Assembly (NCBI GenBank): GCA_037367405.1
Contig: JAZKJV010011400.1
Coordinates: forward strand, 5,144,501 to 5,208,500
Reading direction: 5' to 3'
Length of the DNA: 64,000 bases
Source: Ottelia alismoides
Lineage: Eukaryota; Streptophyta; Magnoliopsida; Alismatales; Hydrocharitaceae
The number at the start of each line of letters is the position of its first letter. Within the stretch, counting starts at the first letter, position 1. Shown here in pieces: positions 35,781-46,100 of the stretch. The notes under the pieces are model-generated. The model was not told where the DNA came from, made no database searches, and saw only the letters and a program-made list of their open reading frames with translations. The position numbers and the translations under genes are program-made.

Positions 35781-36392
35781 TCAGGCCAGTTGGCTGCTAT
35801 CAGACAAGTCATCCAGGATGATGCTCAGGCCCTTGGCCATTGTCTCCACTGGCAGCGAGGGCAGCGATTGGTTGGGTTTCTCCGCGGCTTGCTGCAGCGT
35901 TAATGGCAGATGAACAAAAGCCACGGGGATCTCTCGGTCGGAGTGAGCAACCCAGTGATGCGACATATACATGATGGCATTACATAGATAGGTGCCGGCG
36001 TGGTAGGAGATCTGAGTGGGGATCGACTGCTCACGCAGCTTGGCACACCAGCGCTCCAGCGGCATTTTCGTGCGATAGGCCTCTGGTCCATCGCTGACTA
36101 GCTTGTCTAACGCCTCGCCGCCCTGTGAAATTGATCCACCAGCGTTGACCGCCAAGGCTTCCAAGCGAATCGCGGCCGAGCCTGGGGCCTGGCCTAAATG
36201 CACTATCGCGTCAAAGCCCTGGCTGAGGTCTTTGAAAAGAGCCGAATGCATGCGCTGAAAGTCGACCGGGTAGCGTCGCGTAACTAGCGATCCATTGGCC
36301 GGCCGGACTCGCAATAGTTCCACCAGCGTCAACCAACTGGCGTTGGTAGTCCACTGATCGTAGGGTTCAAACGCAGATAACAGTACACGCAT
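35781..36392 (-). CDS. pcp: pyroglutamyl-peptidase I (C15)
   Basis: 203 residues from ATG 36392. Removes N-terminal pyroglutamate from peptides. It has the family N-terminus (MRVLLSAFEPYDQWTTNAS), the catalytic Glu region (IRLEALAVN, near 78), the nucleophile Cys in SYHAGTYLCNAIMY (near 137), and the catalytic His in AFVHLPLT (near 160). The region around the Glu differs slightly from the usual ERxAxN pattern, so activity is likely but not certain. It is 80 bases downstream of btaB on the same strand. Confidence 0.88.
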   Translation of the reverse strand: MRVLLSAFEPYDQWTTNASWLTLVELLRVRPANGSLVTRRYPVDFQRMHSALFKDLSQGFDAIVHLGQAPGSAAIRLEALAVNAGGSISQGGEALDKLVSDGPEAYRTKMPLERWCAKLREQSIPTQISYHAGTYLCNAIMYMSHHWVAHSDREIPVAFVHLPLTLQQAAEKPNQSLPSLPVETMAKGLSIILDDLSDSSQLA

Positions 36393-36472
36393 GAGGCAGC
36401 CACTGGTCCTGCTGGCTGTGCCCCGTGCGAATCGACTGGCATCGATGGACCTGGGCCCGCTTGGGGGGCAGC

Positions 36473-37201
36473 TCAGCGCTTACGACCTATGAATTGGTAG
36501 TAGGGAGTGCGGATCAATGGTACATAAGGTACTTTGGATCGAGCCTCATTGCACCAAATTTGTTCAAAATGTGATCGCAAAAATGGCAAGTGATCGGGCG
36601 AAGGAAATACGTTGTCACTGGCAAACCAGACCGGCCAGAAACTGCGTGTGAACCAGGAATGCCGCCTGGTATCGCCTGAGACATGTTTGCGCGAGACATA
36701 AAAGTCGACTACGCCAATCACTCCGCCGGGTTTGAGCATCCGCAAGGCATTTTCGATCGCACCAAACCAATCGGGAATCATGGTCAGGGAGTAGGAGAAG
36801 GTGACCACATCCACCTGGCCCTCAGGCGGTTGCCAGGTGGTGGCATCGGCTTCGATCGCATCGACGTGCTGCCAGTTGTTCTTCAGAAATCGGCGCCTGG
36901 CAACCTCCAGCAGCGATGAAGCCAGATCTACGACATAGGCTCGCTTGAGCTGCGGCACCCGGTCATGAATGAACTCCAGGTTCGAACCAGTGCCTCCGCC
37001 CAGGTCGACCCAGATACCTTGGGCAGGCAGTTCGATCTGCCGGTAGAGCTCCTCGCGGCCGTGCAGCAGTCGCTTGCGAAAGTCGTCATACGCCTCGGCC
37101 TGGCCGGAGTAAAAGTTCTCCATACGCTCAGCATGGCTCTTGCCACGCACTGGACGCAGCACGAGGTGATACAGGATTCGCAAGTCTGATAGTAACGACA
37201 T
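36473..37201 (-). CDS. btaB: SAM-dependent methyltransferase, BtaB-like (betaine lipid headgroup N-methylation)
   Basis: 242 residues from ATG 37201. A class I methyltransferase fold is clear: WVDLGGGTGSNLEF (motif I, near 64-77), AYVVDLASSLLEVARRR (motif II), DVVTFSYSLTMIPDW (motif IV), and LRMLKPGGVIGVVDF (motif VI). It lies nine bases after btaA. In that setting it is best read as BtaB, which adds three methyl groups to diacylglyceryl-homoserine to give the betaine lipid DGTS. The sequence alone would only support a generic methyltransferase; the assignment depends on its neighbour. Confidence 0.85.
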   Translation of the reverse strand: MSLLSDLRILYHLVLRPVRGKSHAERMENFYSGQAEAYDDFRKRLLHGREELYRQIELPAQGIWVDLGGGTGSNLEFIHDRVPQLKRAYVVDLASSLLEVARRRFLKNNWQHVDAIEADATTWQPPEGQVDVVTFSYSLTMIPDWFGAIENALRMLKPGGVIGVVDFYVSRKHVSGDTRRHSWFTRSFWPVWFASDNVFPSPDHLPFLRSHFEQIWCNEARSKVPYVPLIRTPYYQFIGRKR

Positions 37202-37210
37202 GCTGTTCCT

Positions 37211-38398
37211 TTAGGCAGCCAGGTTGGCGATGTAGAAGCTGCCGTAGGTATGCACGCGGTCCAGCTGGTGCAACTCGGTGGCCAGCCCTTCGTTATAGGT
37301 CAACAGCTCTGCCAGACGTCGCGGTTTGCCATCGACCAGCACGTTGACGTTATCGATGAACTCTGTGCGCAGTCCACCGCTGCGCCACAAGATTCGCGCA
37401 CCCGGAGCAGCCCGCTGCAGAATGGCTTGCCACTCGGATTCCAATAGCGGGAAGAAGTGGTCTGACAGCCAATCCATGTGATCCAGGAGCACGAAGCGCG
37501 ATATCTGCTGGTTGGTCTTGGTCAAGAAGCCTTCGACGCTATCGGTATGCACCGAAACGTTAGCGACTTGAGTCTGCTTGAGGGCCTGAAAGTTATCGGG
37601 CTTCAGATACTCTGGGCAACAGCTCGGACTGTATTTGCCGGTGATGTAAACGCGCCAAAAATAGTTGTCGCGAATCGGCAGCCTGGCAAAGACCGCTTCC
37701 ATCGAATCTTCAATAAACCGCAGGATGCCGCCTGGATATTGTGTTTCAATTTGTCGGCGCTGGGCTTTGGGCACGCCCAGCATCGATAACGTGGTATCGC
37801 GATTCATCGCAAACCGCAGGCTGCGTCGCCAGAACCGATCGCGAATCTGTTCATAGATGCGAGATTGCTCTTCGACCGTTTGCGCATGCATCAGCTCATT
37901 GATCTCCGGCCGGACTCGCGCCAAGCGATCGATATAGAAATTGATGCCGCGGGCAAAACTGCCTGAGGTGCCGCGAAAGTAGAAGCTGCGTTTGGGGCTA
38001 TCGAAAAACTTGATCCAGCGATCCCAGTAGCTCTGCGCCCAAGTCGACAAGGCTCCGCGCAGCGTCTTCTGATACAACTCAGCCGCGCGTGGATGATAAC
38101 CATCGCCAAACAGTTTGTAGAAGTCTTCGTACTGCAGCAGGCGAATGCCGGCGATCTTCAGTTCCAGCAGCGCGTTCTGTCGCGGATTCATATCGACCGC
38201 GTTGACATGCCCGGCACCAGCAATCGCGTAATCGAGCGCGTTGCACCCGGCCGAAGTGATGACCAACACGCGATCCCGGTCGGTCAGTTCCAACGCCTGG
38301 CGATCCAGCCGGGGATCTTCCCAGCACGTGTTATAGACAAGATTGTTGCCATGGACGAATTTAAAGACTCGTCCGCTAATCCAGTTGCTTAGCGACAT
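37211..38398 (-). CDS. btaA: S-adenosylmethionine:diacylglycerol 3-amino-3-carboxypropyl transferase, BtaA-like (DUF3419)
   Basis: 395 residues from ATG 38398; an in-frame extension to 38542 lacks family features. It matches the DUF3419/BtaA family: VHGNNLVYNTCWEDPRLD near the N-terminus, the SAM-binding VLVITSAGCNALDYAI and HVNAVDMNPRQNALLELK, and SRFVLLDHMDWLS in the C-terminal half. BtaA transfers the aminocarboxypropyl group of SAM to diacylglycerol, the first step to DGTS, a phosphorus-free membrane lipid that can replace phospholipids under phosphate limitation. The next gene, nine bases on, is BtaB-like, so both steps are encoded. No Pho box was identified upstream. Confidence 0.92.
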   Translation of the reverse strand: MSLSNWISGRVFKFVHGNNLVYNTCWEDPRLDRQALELTDRDRVLVITSAGCNALDYAIAGAGHVNAVDMNPRQNALLELKIAGIRLLQYEDFYKLFGDGYHPRAAELYQKTLRGALSTWAQSYWDRWIKFFDSPKRSFYFRGTSGSFARGINFYIDRLARVRPEINELMHAQTVEEQSRIYEQIRDRFWRRSLRFAMNRDTTLSMLGVPKAQRRQIETQYPGGILRFIEDSMEAVFARLPIRDNYFWRVYITGKYSPSCCPEYLKPDNFQALKQTQVANVSVHTDSVEGFLTKTNQQISRFVLLDHMDWLSDHFFPLLESEWQAILQRAAPGARILWRSGGLRTEFIDNVNVLVDGKPRRLAELLTYNEGLATELHQLDRVHTYGSFYIANLAA

Positions 38399-38523
38399 AC
38401 GACCAGAGCGATCCCAGGGGGGTGAGCGTAGTGGGTTTTCGGCCCTTAATCGTACTGGCAAGGCACCGCCTAGGATAGGCCTGCCAGGCCCCCGAAAACC
38501 GCATTCCCCCGAGCCTCTACCCC

Positions 38524-39603
38524 TTACAGGTATTTGTCCCAACCGCGAGCCTGTAGTTGCTTGACCACCTCGCGAACACGCTCCTCTTCACTCTTGGGAG
38601 CCACCAGGGTGGCGTTGGGAGTATGAACGACAATCGTGTCTTGCATGCCAATGGTCACGATCAGATGCTCGGCATCACCATAGACGATCATCCGCTGGCT
38701 CTCGATCGGCAAGAACTTGCCCTGCACGCAGTTGCCCTGTTCATCCGGAGCAGTCAAGCGTCCAATCGCTTGCCAGCTACCGACATCATCCCAGGTGAAG
38801 GGCACTTCGATCACAGCCACGTCGTCGTAGCGTTCCATAACGGCATAGTCGATCGACTTGCCTGCAATCTGTTCAAACTCTTTTTGCAAGGTAAATGCGA
38901 ATCGCGGTGTGCCAACTGAGGCGGCGATTGCATCGATGTGCTGCATCATGGCCGGTTCAAACTGGCGCAGCGCAGTCAGAATTGTCTGGGCCCGCCACAT
39001 GAAGATACCGCTGTTCCAGTAGTAAGTGCCCGCTTGCAGATACTGCTCGGCCGTATGCCGATTGGGTTTCTCGCGGAAGGAGGCCACCGTGAAAGCCGCA
39101 CCGGCTTGAGCTTCCTTCAGCGATTGCCCTCGCTGGATATAACCAAACGATTCAGCCGCATAGGTTGGCCTGATTCCGAAGGTCACGATGCGATCGGGCG
39201 ATTGCTCGATCAGACGCATGCCGTTGCGCATGCAATCCTGGAATTGCTGTTGCGTCTTGATCACGTGATCGGCCGGCAGGACCAGCATGATGCCGTTGGG
39301 ATCGGCATTGAGAATCAAACTCGCGGCCAACCCGATGCAGGCGGCCGTGTCGCGCTTCATCGGTTCGCCAATGACCTGCTCGGGAGGCACGCCCGGTAAC
39401 TGCTGACGCACGGCGTCCACCAATTGGTTGTTGGTCATGATCAGCGTATGTTCGGGAGAAACCAGTCCGCCTAAACGTGTGAAGGTTGATTGAAGCATGG
39501 TTTCGTTGCCAACCATGCGCAGAAGTTGTTTGGGATAATCGACCCGGCTAGCAGGCCAAAATCGCGTACCAGAGCCGCCCGCCATGATAACCGCGTGTAA
39601 CAC
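38524..39603 (-). CDS. manC: mannose-1-phosphate guanylyltransferase
   Basis: 359 residues from ATG 39603. Makes GDP-mannose from mannose 1-phosphate and GTP. The nucleotide loop MAGGSGTRFWPASR, the Lys of DYPKQLLRM, the LPADHVI signature, FREKPN, YYWNSGIFMW and FTWDDVGSWQAI are all typical. It lacks the C-terminal phosphomannose isomerase domain found in long ManC proteins. It is on the same strand as, and follows, the UDP-sugar pyrophosphorylase gene. Together they supply activated sugars for polysaccharide or glycoconjugate synthesis. Confidence 0.93.
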   Translation of the reverse strand: MLHAVIMAGGSGTRFWPASRVDYPKQLLRMVGNETMLQSTFTRLGGLVSPEHTLIMTNNQLVDAVRQQLPGVPPEQVIGEPMKRDTAACIGLAASLILNADPNGIMLVLPADHVIKTQQQFQDCMRNGMRLIEQSPDRIVTFGIRPTYAAESFGYIQRGQSLKEAQAGAAFTVASFREKPNRHTAEQYLQAGTYYWNSGIFMWRAQTILTALRQFEPAMMQHIDAIAASVGTPRFAFTLQKEFEQIAGKSIDYAVMERYDDVAVIEVPFTWDDVGSWQAIGRLTAPDEQGNCVQGKFLPIESQRMIVYGDAEHLIVTIGMQDTIVVHTPNATLVAPKSEEERVREVVKQLQARGWDKYL

Positions 39604-39857
39604 TAGAAACTCTCCAAGAACGAAATTCGCACTAGTCGCATAAATAATGGGTTAAAGCTCAGCATCGGCATTGTAAGTCAGGCAAATGAGTGTCACTATC
39701 GGTCCCCTGCTCTGCCGCAGGCAGATCAGCCGTCCGAGAGCTGTCGGTGAACCAGTCGCGAAAAAGTTAATGACGACCTTTCATAGTGAAATAAAATGCC
39801 TGTAATCGGCCTGTTGGGCGACCATGTGCGCCTTGGCCGGTGTGGCCATGGCGGTGG

Positions 39858-41249
39858 TCACATCAAGAACGTATCGGTGTTGATGTGTAAATCACCACGA
39901 ATTTTTTCTTGCACTTCCCTGTCGTCGACAGCCCAAGCCGGGTGAATCTCGACGCGAACCTCCGCGTCGATGCGGGCCCCGGCGGCTTCCAGCCACTGGC
40001 GATGCAAGCGCACGATGGCCGCTTTGGCCAGTTCGGGCGTGTCGACCGCTGCGCCATCGGCATTCTTGACCGGCGCAAAGACCCGACTGGCATCCGATTC
40101 AACCACCAGCGCGTTGCGAGCCAGCGGCAGCAGATCGAATACAAAGCGTTCGAACTTGGTGGCGTTAGGCTGCTCGGGTGCAATCAGTTGGCCAGCCTGG
40201 TCCACGTAGGGTACTTTTTTGTGAGCGCGATGAAAGGGCAAGCCGCTGCCCGACTGCGACACTTCCTCCAGGAAGCGACGATCGAAAACATGGATCGCAA
40301 TGTTGCCTGCCCAAAGCTTCAGACTGCCATCGGCTGACTTTTGTTCGGCCACCTCGTCGGGCAAGTCGCTGTACTCGATGATCTGCACTTTGCCATCAAT
40401 GCTGACTACGTTGCCTACCTTTTCCTTGGCGAATCGCTTGCGCACCACTTGCGTGGTCAGTTGGCTTGCCGCCAGCAAGTGATAACCAATCAGCAATGGG
40501 TCGCACACTTCGGCCAGTGGGTTGTCGATCTGGGCATAGTAAAACAGTTCGATGCCGCGCTGCCGAGCATCTTCCAGACAACCCGACTTGGCCAACGCCG
40601 TTACGATCCCGCCGTGGCCATCGGGGCTGAGGGCCACTTCGTCTTTGGCGGCTAACAGAACTTGACCGGTCTTCGAGTCAACGGCTGGCATTTGTCCTTG
40701 GCAAAAGAAGTGCAACTGATCGGGCTTGAGGCCGCAGCGTTCTTCGCGTTCAAAGTAGCCGCGCGTCTCTTGGTCGGTAGCCGGACTGGTCATGATATAC
40801 AGTGGAATATCAGCGCCATACTTGCGGCTCATGGCGACCAGGCGATCGCACAGCATTTGAAATAGAGTCCGACCACTGACCGGTCCGATGGGAAACATGC
40901 CTTTGGGCAGGTCGAATCCCAAGCGTGTGCCCTGACCACCGGCCACCAGCAGCATGGCAACTTTGCCTTGCTGCAGTGCCGCCTGGCCAGCCTCTCGAGC
41001 GGCGCTGGCGGAGAAGCGGGCATCGGGTTGATCCAGACGAACTGCTGGCGGTGCCACCGCCTGGCGCGACAGGGCTTGCCAATCGACCGCACAGTCGTGA
41101 CCGGCCACTAGTTGCTGAAGCTGGGCAAAGTCGATGGACGAGATCTGCTGCTCCAGTTGCTGCCGCGCTTCGGTGGGCAGTTGATCGGCAAATCGCATCA
41201 ATTGGCTCTGCCCGAATTGGTTTAACCGAGACTTTAAAGAGTCCGACAT
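39858..41249 (-). CDS. UDP-sugar pyrophosphorylase of the eukaryote-like UAP1/UDPGP family
   Basis: 463 residues from ATG 41249. The nucleotide-binding loop LLVAGGQGTRLGFDLPKGMF is near residue 105, followed by GPVSGRTLFQM, LYIMTSPATDQETRGYF and LSPDGHGGIVTAL; all match UDP-N-acetylglucosamine pyrophosphorylases of the UAP1 type rather than bacterial GlmU. It probably makes UDP-GlcNAc or a related UDP-sugar. The N-terminal 60 residues are the helical lead typical of this family (FADQLPTEARQQLEQQI). It is transcribed away from pckA across a 253-base gap. Confidence 0.9.
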   Translation of the reverse strand: MSDSLKSRLNQFGQSQLMRFADQLPTEARQQLEQQISSIDFAQLQQLVAGHDCAVDWQALSRQAVAPPAVRLDQPDARFSASAAREAGQAALQQGKVAMLLVAGGQGTRLGFDLPKGMFPIGPVSGRTLFQMLCDRLVAMSRKYGADIPLYIMTSPATDQETRGYFEREERCGLKPDQLHFFCQGQMPAVDSKTGQVLLAAKDEVALSPDGHGGIVTALAKSGCLEDARQRGIELFYYAQIDNPLAEVCDPLLIGYHLLAASQLTTQVVRKRFAKEKVGNVVSIDGKVQIIEYSDLPDEVAEQKSADGSLKLWAGNIAIHVFDRRFLEEVSQSGSGLPFHRAHKKVPYVDQAGQLIAPEQPNATKFERFVFDLLPLARNALVVESDASRVFAPVKNADGAAVDTPELAKAAIVRLHRQWLEAAGARIDAEVRVEIHPAWAVDDREVQEKIRGDLHINTDTFLM

Positions 41250-41502
41250 GCTGGATCCTCAGGACATTGCGGTTCTTTGACACACTGGGCACAATCCTGC
41301 AACAAAAGCTGCGTGCTAACAGTGTATTGAAATGAGAACCAGTCGCGAATGCCAAAGCGAAATGCATGCCTCAAATAAAAAAATTGCCTCGCCGTCGTTG
41401 TCGGCTGCGGGTAGCTGGCGCCTGAGTGTATGCGCGCTAAAATGACGCATGATCACTGTCAAGCGTTCAGTGAACCTAGCAATTCATGGATTTTGGGGCA
41501 GC

Positions 41503-43083
41503 ATGGCCAGCGATTTTGATTTAAAGCCTTGGGGTATCTCGGTCAAAGATGTCGTACGCAACGCCACACCGGCGCGACTGTACGAACATGCCATCTTGGG
41601 ACACGATGCAGTAATTGCATCCAGTGGAGCCTTGGCGACGCGGAGCGGCGACAAAACGGGCCGTAGTCCGAAAGATAAACGCATCGTCGAAGACCCGGAT
41701 ACCGTTGGCGATGTCTGGTGGGGCGACGTCAACATTCGCATGACCGAGCGATCCTTTATGATCAATCGCCAGCGGGCTCGCGATTATCTGAACACGCGCA
41801 CACAGCTGTTTGTGACCGATGGTTATGCCGGCTGGGATCCGCGTTATCAGTTGAAGATTCGTGTCATCTGCTCCAGCGCTTATCATGCGCTTTTCATGCA
41901 GAACATGCTGATTCGCCCTACCGATGCCCAGTTGGCTCAATTCGATCAGCCCGACTACGTCATCTACAATGCGGGCTATTTCCCAGCCAACCCTTACACC
42001 GCTCAGATGACCAGCACGACCAGCGTCGATCTGAGTTTCGAGCAGCGGGAGTTTGTGATCCTGGGTACTCAGTACGCCGGTGAAATGAAGAAGGGCGTCT
42101 TCACTATCATGAATTACCTGATGCCCAAGCGAGGCGTGCTCTCAATGCACTGCTCGGCCAACGAGGGTGACTGTGGCGATGTTTCGCTGTTCTTTGGACT
42201 CTCAGGTACCGGCAAGACCACGCTCTCGGCTGACCCCAGCCGCATGTTGATTGGCGATGACGAACATTGCTGGTCCGACGAAGGGATCTTCAATATCGAA
42301 GGCGGCTGCTACGCCAAAGTGATCCATTTGAGCCAAGAGAGCGAGCCTGAAATCTACGCCGCAATCCGCTTTGGTTCGGTACTGGAAAACGTGGTCTATG
42401 ATGATTCAACTCATCACGTCAATTACGACGATGCATCGATCACTGAGAATACGCGAGTGGCCTATCCGATCGAGTTCATACCGCGGGCCAAATTGCCCTG
42501 TGTCGGTGGTCATCCCAAGAACATCATTTTCCTGACGTGCGATGCCTTCGGCGTGTTACCGCCGGTCAGCCGGTTAACGCCGGAAGCGGCCATGTATCAC
42601 TTCATCAGTGGATATACGGCCAAGGTAGCAGGTACCGAGATGGGGGTCACCGAGCCATCGGCGACTTTCTCTGCATGCTTTGGCGCAGCCTTCTTGGTGT
42701 GGCATCCGACCAAGTATGCCGAGTTGCTGGCCGAGAAGATCAAAAAGCATTCGACCAAGGTGTGGCTGCTGAACACGGGTTGGACTGGAGGCGCCTACGG
42801 AACGGGCAAACGCATGTCGCTGGGGGCAACCCGCGCTATTATCGATGCGATCCATTCCGGCGAGCTGGCAGAGCAGACTTTCGTCCGCGACCCGGTTTTC
42901 GGCTTCGATGTGCCCCAAGCTTGTCCGCATGTGGATACACGAATCTTGCAGCCCAGGGCCACCTGGGAGTCGAGCCAGCTATACGATCAAGCCGCTGGAA
43001 AACTGGCCGAACTGTTTCGCCACAACTTCAAGAAGTTTGAAGACCAATGTTCGGCCGAGATCCTGACGGCTCAGCCGAAGTAA
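41503..43083 (+). CDS. pckA: phosphoenolpyruvate carboxykinase (ATP)
   Basis: 526 residues. ATG 41503 (MASDFDLKPWG) is preferred over ATG 41449, because the extension is not family-like. The enzyme converts oxaloacetate and ATP to PEP, CO2 and ADP in gluconeogenesis. It shows DKTGRSPKDKRIV, the kinase-1a loop GLSGTGKTTLS near residue 232, SCSANEGD-type MHCSANEGDCGDV, and the late TGWTGGAYGTGKRM. All mark the ATP-dependent type, not the GTP type. It is convergent with the BNR-repeat gene. Confidence 0.96.
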   Translation: MASDFDLKPWGISVKDVVRNATPARLYEHAILGHDAVIASSGALATRSGDKTGRSPKDKRIVEDPDTVGDVWWGDVNIRMTERSFMINRQRARDYLNTRTQLFVTDGYAGWDPRYQLKIRVICSSAYHALFMQNMLIRPTDAQLAQFDQPDYVIYNAGYFPANPYTAQMTSTTSVDLSFEQREFVILGTQYAGEMKKGVFTIMNYLMPKRGVLSMHCSANEGDCGDVSLFFGLSGTGKTTLSADPSRMLIGDDEHCWSDEGIFNIEGGCYAKVIHLSQESEPEIYAAIRFGSVLENVVYDDSTHHVNYDDASITENTRVAYPIEFIPRAKLPCVGGHPKNIIFLTCDAFGVLPPVSRLTPEAAMYHFISGYTAKVAGTEMGVTEPSATFSACFGAAFLVWHPTKYAELLAEKIKKHSTKVWLLNTGWTGGAYGTGKRMSLGATRAIIDAIHSGELAEQTFVRDPVFGFDVPQACPHVDTRILQPRATWESSQLYDQAAGKLAELFRHNFKKFEDQCSAEILTAQPK

Positions 43084-43133
43084 TTGGTCTTCTGGCACTA
43101 TGGCACTGCCAAACAATAAACGCGTCTGAACGC

Positions 43134-46100
43134 TTAGAAGTAGTTTCCAAAAACCTCGTCCAACACGTCGGTTTCCAGCGTGGTTGAAGTGCTGCTCGAT
43201 GTAGCATCGCGCGCTGGCAGTTTGTTTCCTGGGCGTCGCTCGATGGCTGGCGCCGCGTTGCCTGTGGGTTGGTCATTCAAACGCGGTGCAAGTTGAACTA
43301 CGTCACCAAGTGGCGACTGGCTGCCGGAAGCGCTGAGCCCATCGGGCTGTTTGCCACCGATCAGTGGCGTAGAGATCGAGGCAGGCTGCGCCCCGCCCTC
43401 CCCACCACTACCGGTTGCCGGGATGGTAATGTTCCGCAGTGCCAGTAGCGCATTGATGCCGTTGCGTATGATCACGAAGTCGTTGTTGAGGATGAAGCCG
43501 TTGCGGTCAACGTCGCGCGGGCTGGTGACACTACCGACACCACCCACTGGCAAGGCGGCAATCAGGTCTGCGTTCTGCACCAGGTAAGCACCGCCAACAA
43601 TCAGGCCGTCGATATCGCCCCTCAGGTGCCCTTGATAGAAGGCTTGCTGGCTGGCCAGGCCGGTGTTGGCGTTGGCTTTGACGATCACTTGCAACCAGCG
43701 ATTCTCGATCACGTTGTTGGGCCATTCGATGCGGATCGTGGCTGGGGTTGCGCCTACGGCGGGCGTTACCACAATTGCGCTAGGGGCCGGAGCTGCGGCC
43801 CAGCCGCTGGGTGGATTGGCTGCTTCGTTAAAGGCACCTTGCGGACTCATGCGGAACGCAAAGTCCGACGCGCTCAGCGAACTGGCGGTCAAGCCAGCCA
43901 CTTGCAGCAGGATACCGTTGATGCCTTGCGAGTTATTGGTGACGTTGGCCGCAGTGAGGGTCTGTGGAGCGGGACCAGCTTTGGCGGCCGATTTGACCGT
44001 GTCGGTCGCGCCCGCGACACCGCCCGTGTTTTGATAGAAACTGCCACGATAGAAGGCGCGTTGGCCGAGGGCATTGGTGAACAGTTGAATTGCGTAGTCT
44101 TCAACTTCGCCACTGGTGGCCGCACCGGTTGCCGTGTTGGACTGGCCGGCGGCAGCGGAGAGTCTAAACCTGGCGAAAGAACCACCAGCCGAAGCAGACA
44201 AAGGGACCGGTACGGACAGCGTTTGCGTGCCGCTGGCCAGACTCTGGTCATTAAGGATGCGCTCGCCGGATTCAAACGTGCCATTGCGATTGAAGTCGAT
44301 CCAGCCGCTGAGGAAACCGCCCAGTGGCGCATTGATTTGTATCGATAGATTCTCGCCCAAGGTCGCAGCTGTGAGGAATGTCACGCCATCTTCGTCGGCA
44401 CTGCCAACACTGTTATCACCCAACGCATTGGAACTGGCCGAGCCGTCTATTTCAGCATCGCGAAGCGCGCCGAGAGTTGGCCCCAGGCGCAGGTGACGCG
44501 GACCGTTTTGCGCCAGGCTGACCAGGTAGCTGGAGGGCGCATCGCCATAGTCAAATGGCGGCAGCGCCGTATCGATCTCACTGGTCGCATTGGTCAGCGT
44601 CCAAGCGCCTCGGCCAAACGTGCCGGCTACCAGGATGTTATCCGCCGCATCGTATTCCAGTTCCATCACCAATACATTTGGCAGATTGGTAGCCACTTTG
44701 GCCCATACGCCCAGCTCAGCCAGGCTGGTGGCAAAGACGCCGCGCGCAGTCCCAACAACAATCGACCCAATCGTGGCTGGTATAAAAGTAATCGAACGCA
44801 GGTCAGTGGTCAGCGACAGCAGGTTACCCGTGATATTGGTCCATGAACTGCCTGAATTGGTTGTGCGATAGACTGCGTTGGGGGAGATCAGCGTAGCGGA
44901 AGTATAAGTCTCTGAATCAGCGATGATGTCTCGAACTTCATTACCGCCAGTGGGCGAGGTAACCACACTGACAGCCCCTGGAGCGCTGCGGAACACGACG
45001 CTAGCCCCGCTTCCAGCCCAGATGACGTCGGGATTGTCGACACCGCCGAGCCGTCCACCGTACACTAGGGCATCTTGCTGGATGCTGTTGCCGTTGCCTC
45101 TGCCAGCCCCGATCTCGACCATTGAATTGCCCTGATTGAGCGATTCATACAGCGAATTACTACCTTGAATCAGCAGGCGTCCGCCAGCCACGCGATTGGT
45201 GGCAATCGGCGTGCGAAACGCAGGGCTGAATAACGAGCCGCTGGTGACGGTTCGCGAGGGGAAGGCGGTGCTGGCCAACGTCCCATCAGCGTTATAAACA
45301 CGTCGCGCAAAAGCTCCCAAGTTCTGGAAGCTGCTATAACGAATCGATTGATTGCTGCCAGCCAAGGCGATCTCATCGATGGCCACATCTCCACCGTCAG
45401 CGGTGCTAATACTGGTCCAAGTGGCGGCTCCGCTGGTCGCTTGAATCATCGTCCCGGTATCTTGATTACCGACCATGCCCACGTTGGAAACCGAATCCCA
45501 AGCCACGTCGTGGGCTTCCGTGTTCTGCATCGTTCCAATGACGCTGACCCAGTCACCCAGATTGGACTTTGGATTGACGCGGCGATAGATGCCACCATCA
45601 TCGCCTTCGATGATGTTGCCATTGGCGTCGATGGCCATGTCGCGCGAGTCGGCATGCGGCGACGAATTACTGGCCGTGCCACCACCGGCTGCGCCTAAAT
45701 TGTTTCTGTGGGTCAAGTGGACCCACTGCAGTCCAGCGGGCTTGGAGGCATCGCCACGGAATAAGCGGCCGGAGAAATCGTTAGCCCCGATTGAGTTTGG
45801 AAAGCCCCCTGTATCGCTAAAGGCCCGCGGTTGACGGTCTCCACCTACATACACGATATTGGGATCGGTCGCGTCGGCCACGATGGAAAAGTGCAACGAT
45901 CCCTGACCACCAGCCACCTGTTCAGGCGTGCCATCGATGGGGCCTTTGGGGCCGCCTGGATTAAGGCCCACATCGCCATTGTTTTCGAAGGTACTGGGCG
46001 TATCCATTTGCGTCCAGGTAGCTCCGCCATCGCCTGAGCGAAAGACGCCTGTGTTAACACCAGAGTTGTTGATCGCGAAGTAAATCACGCTGCCGACTCC

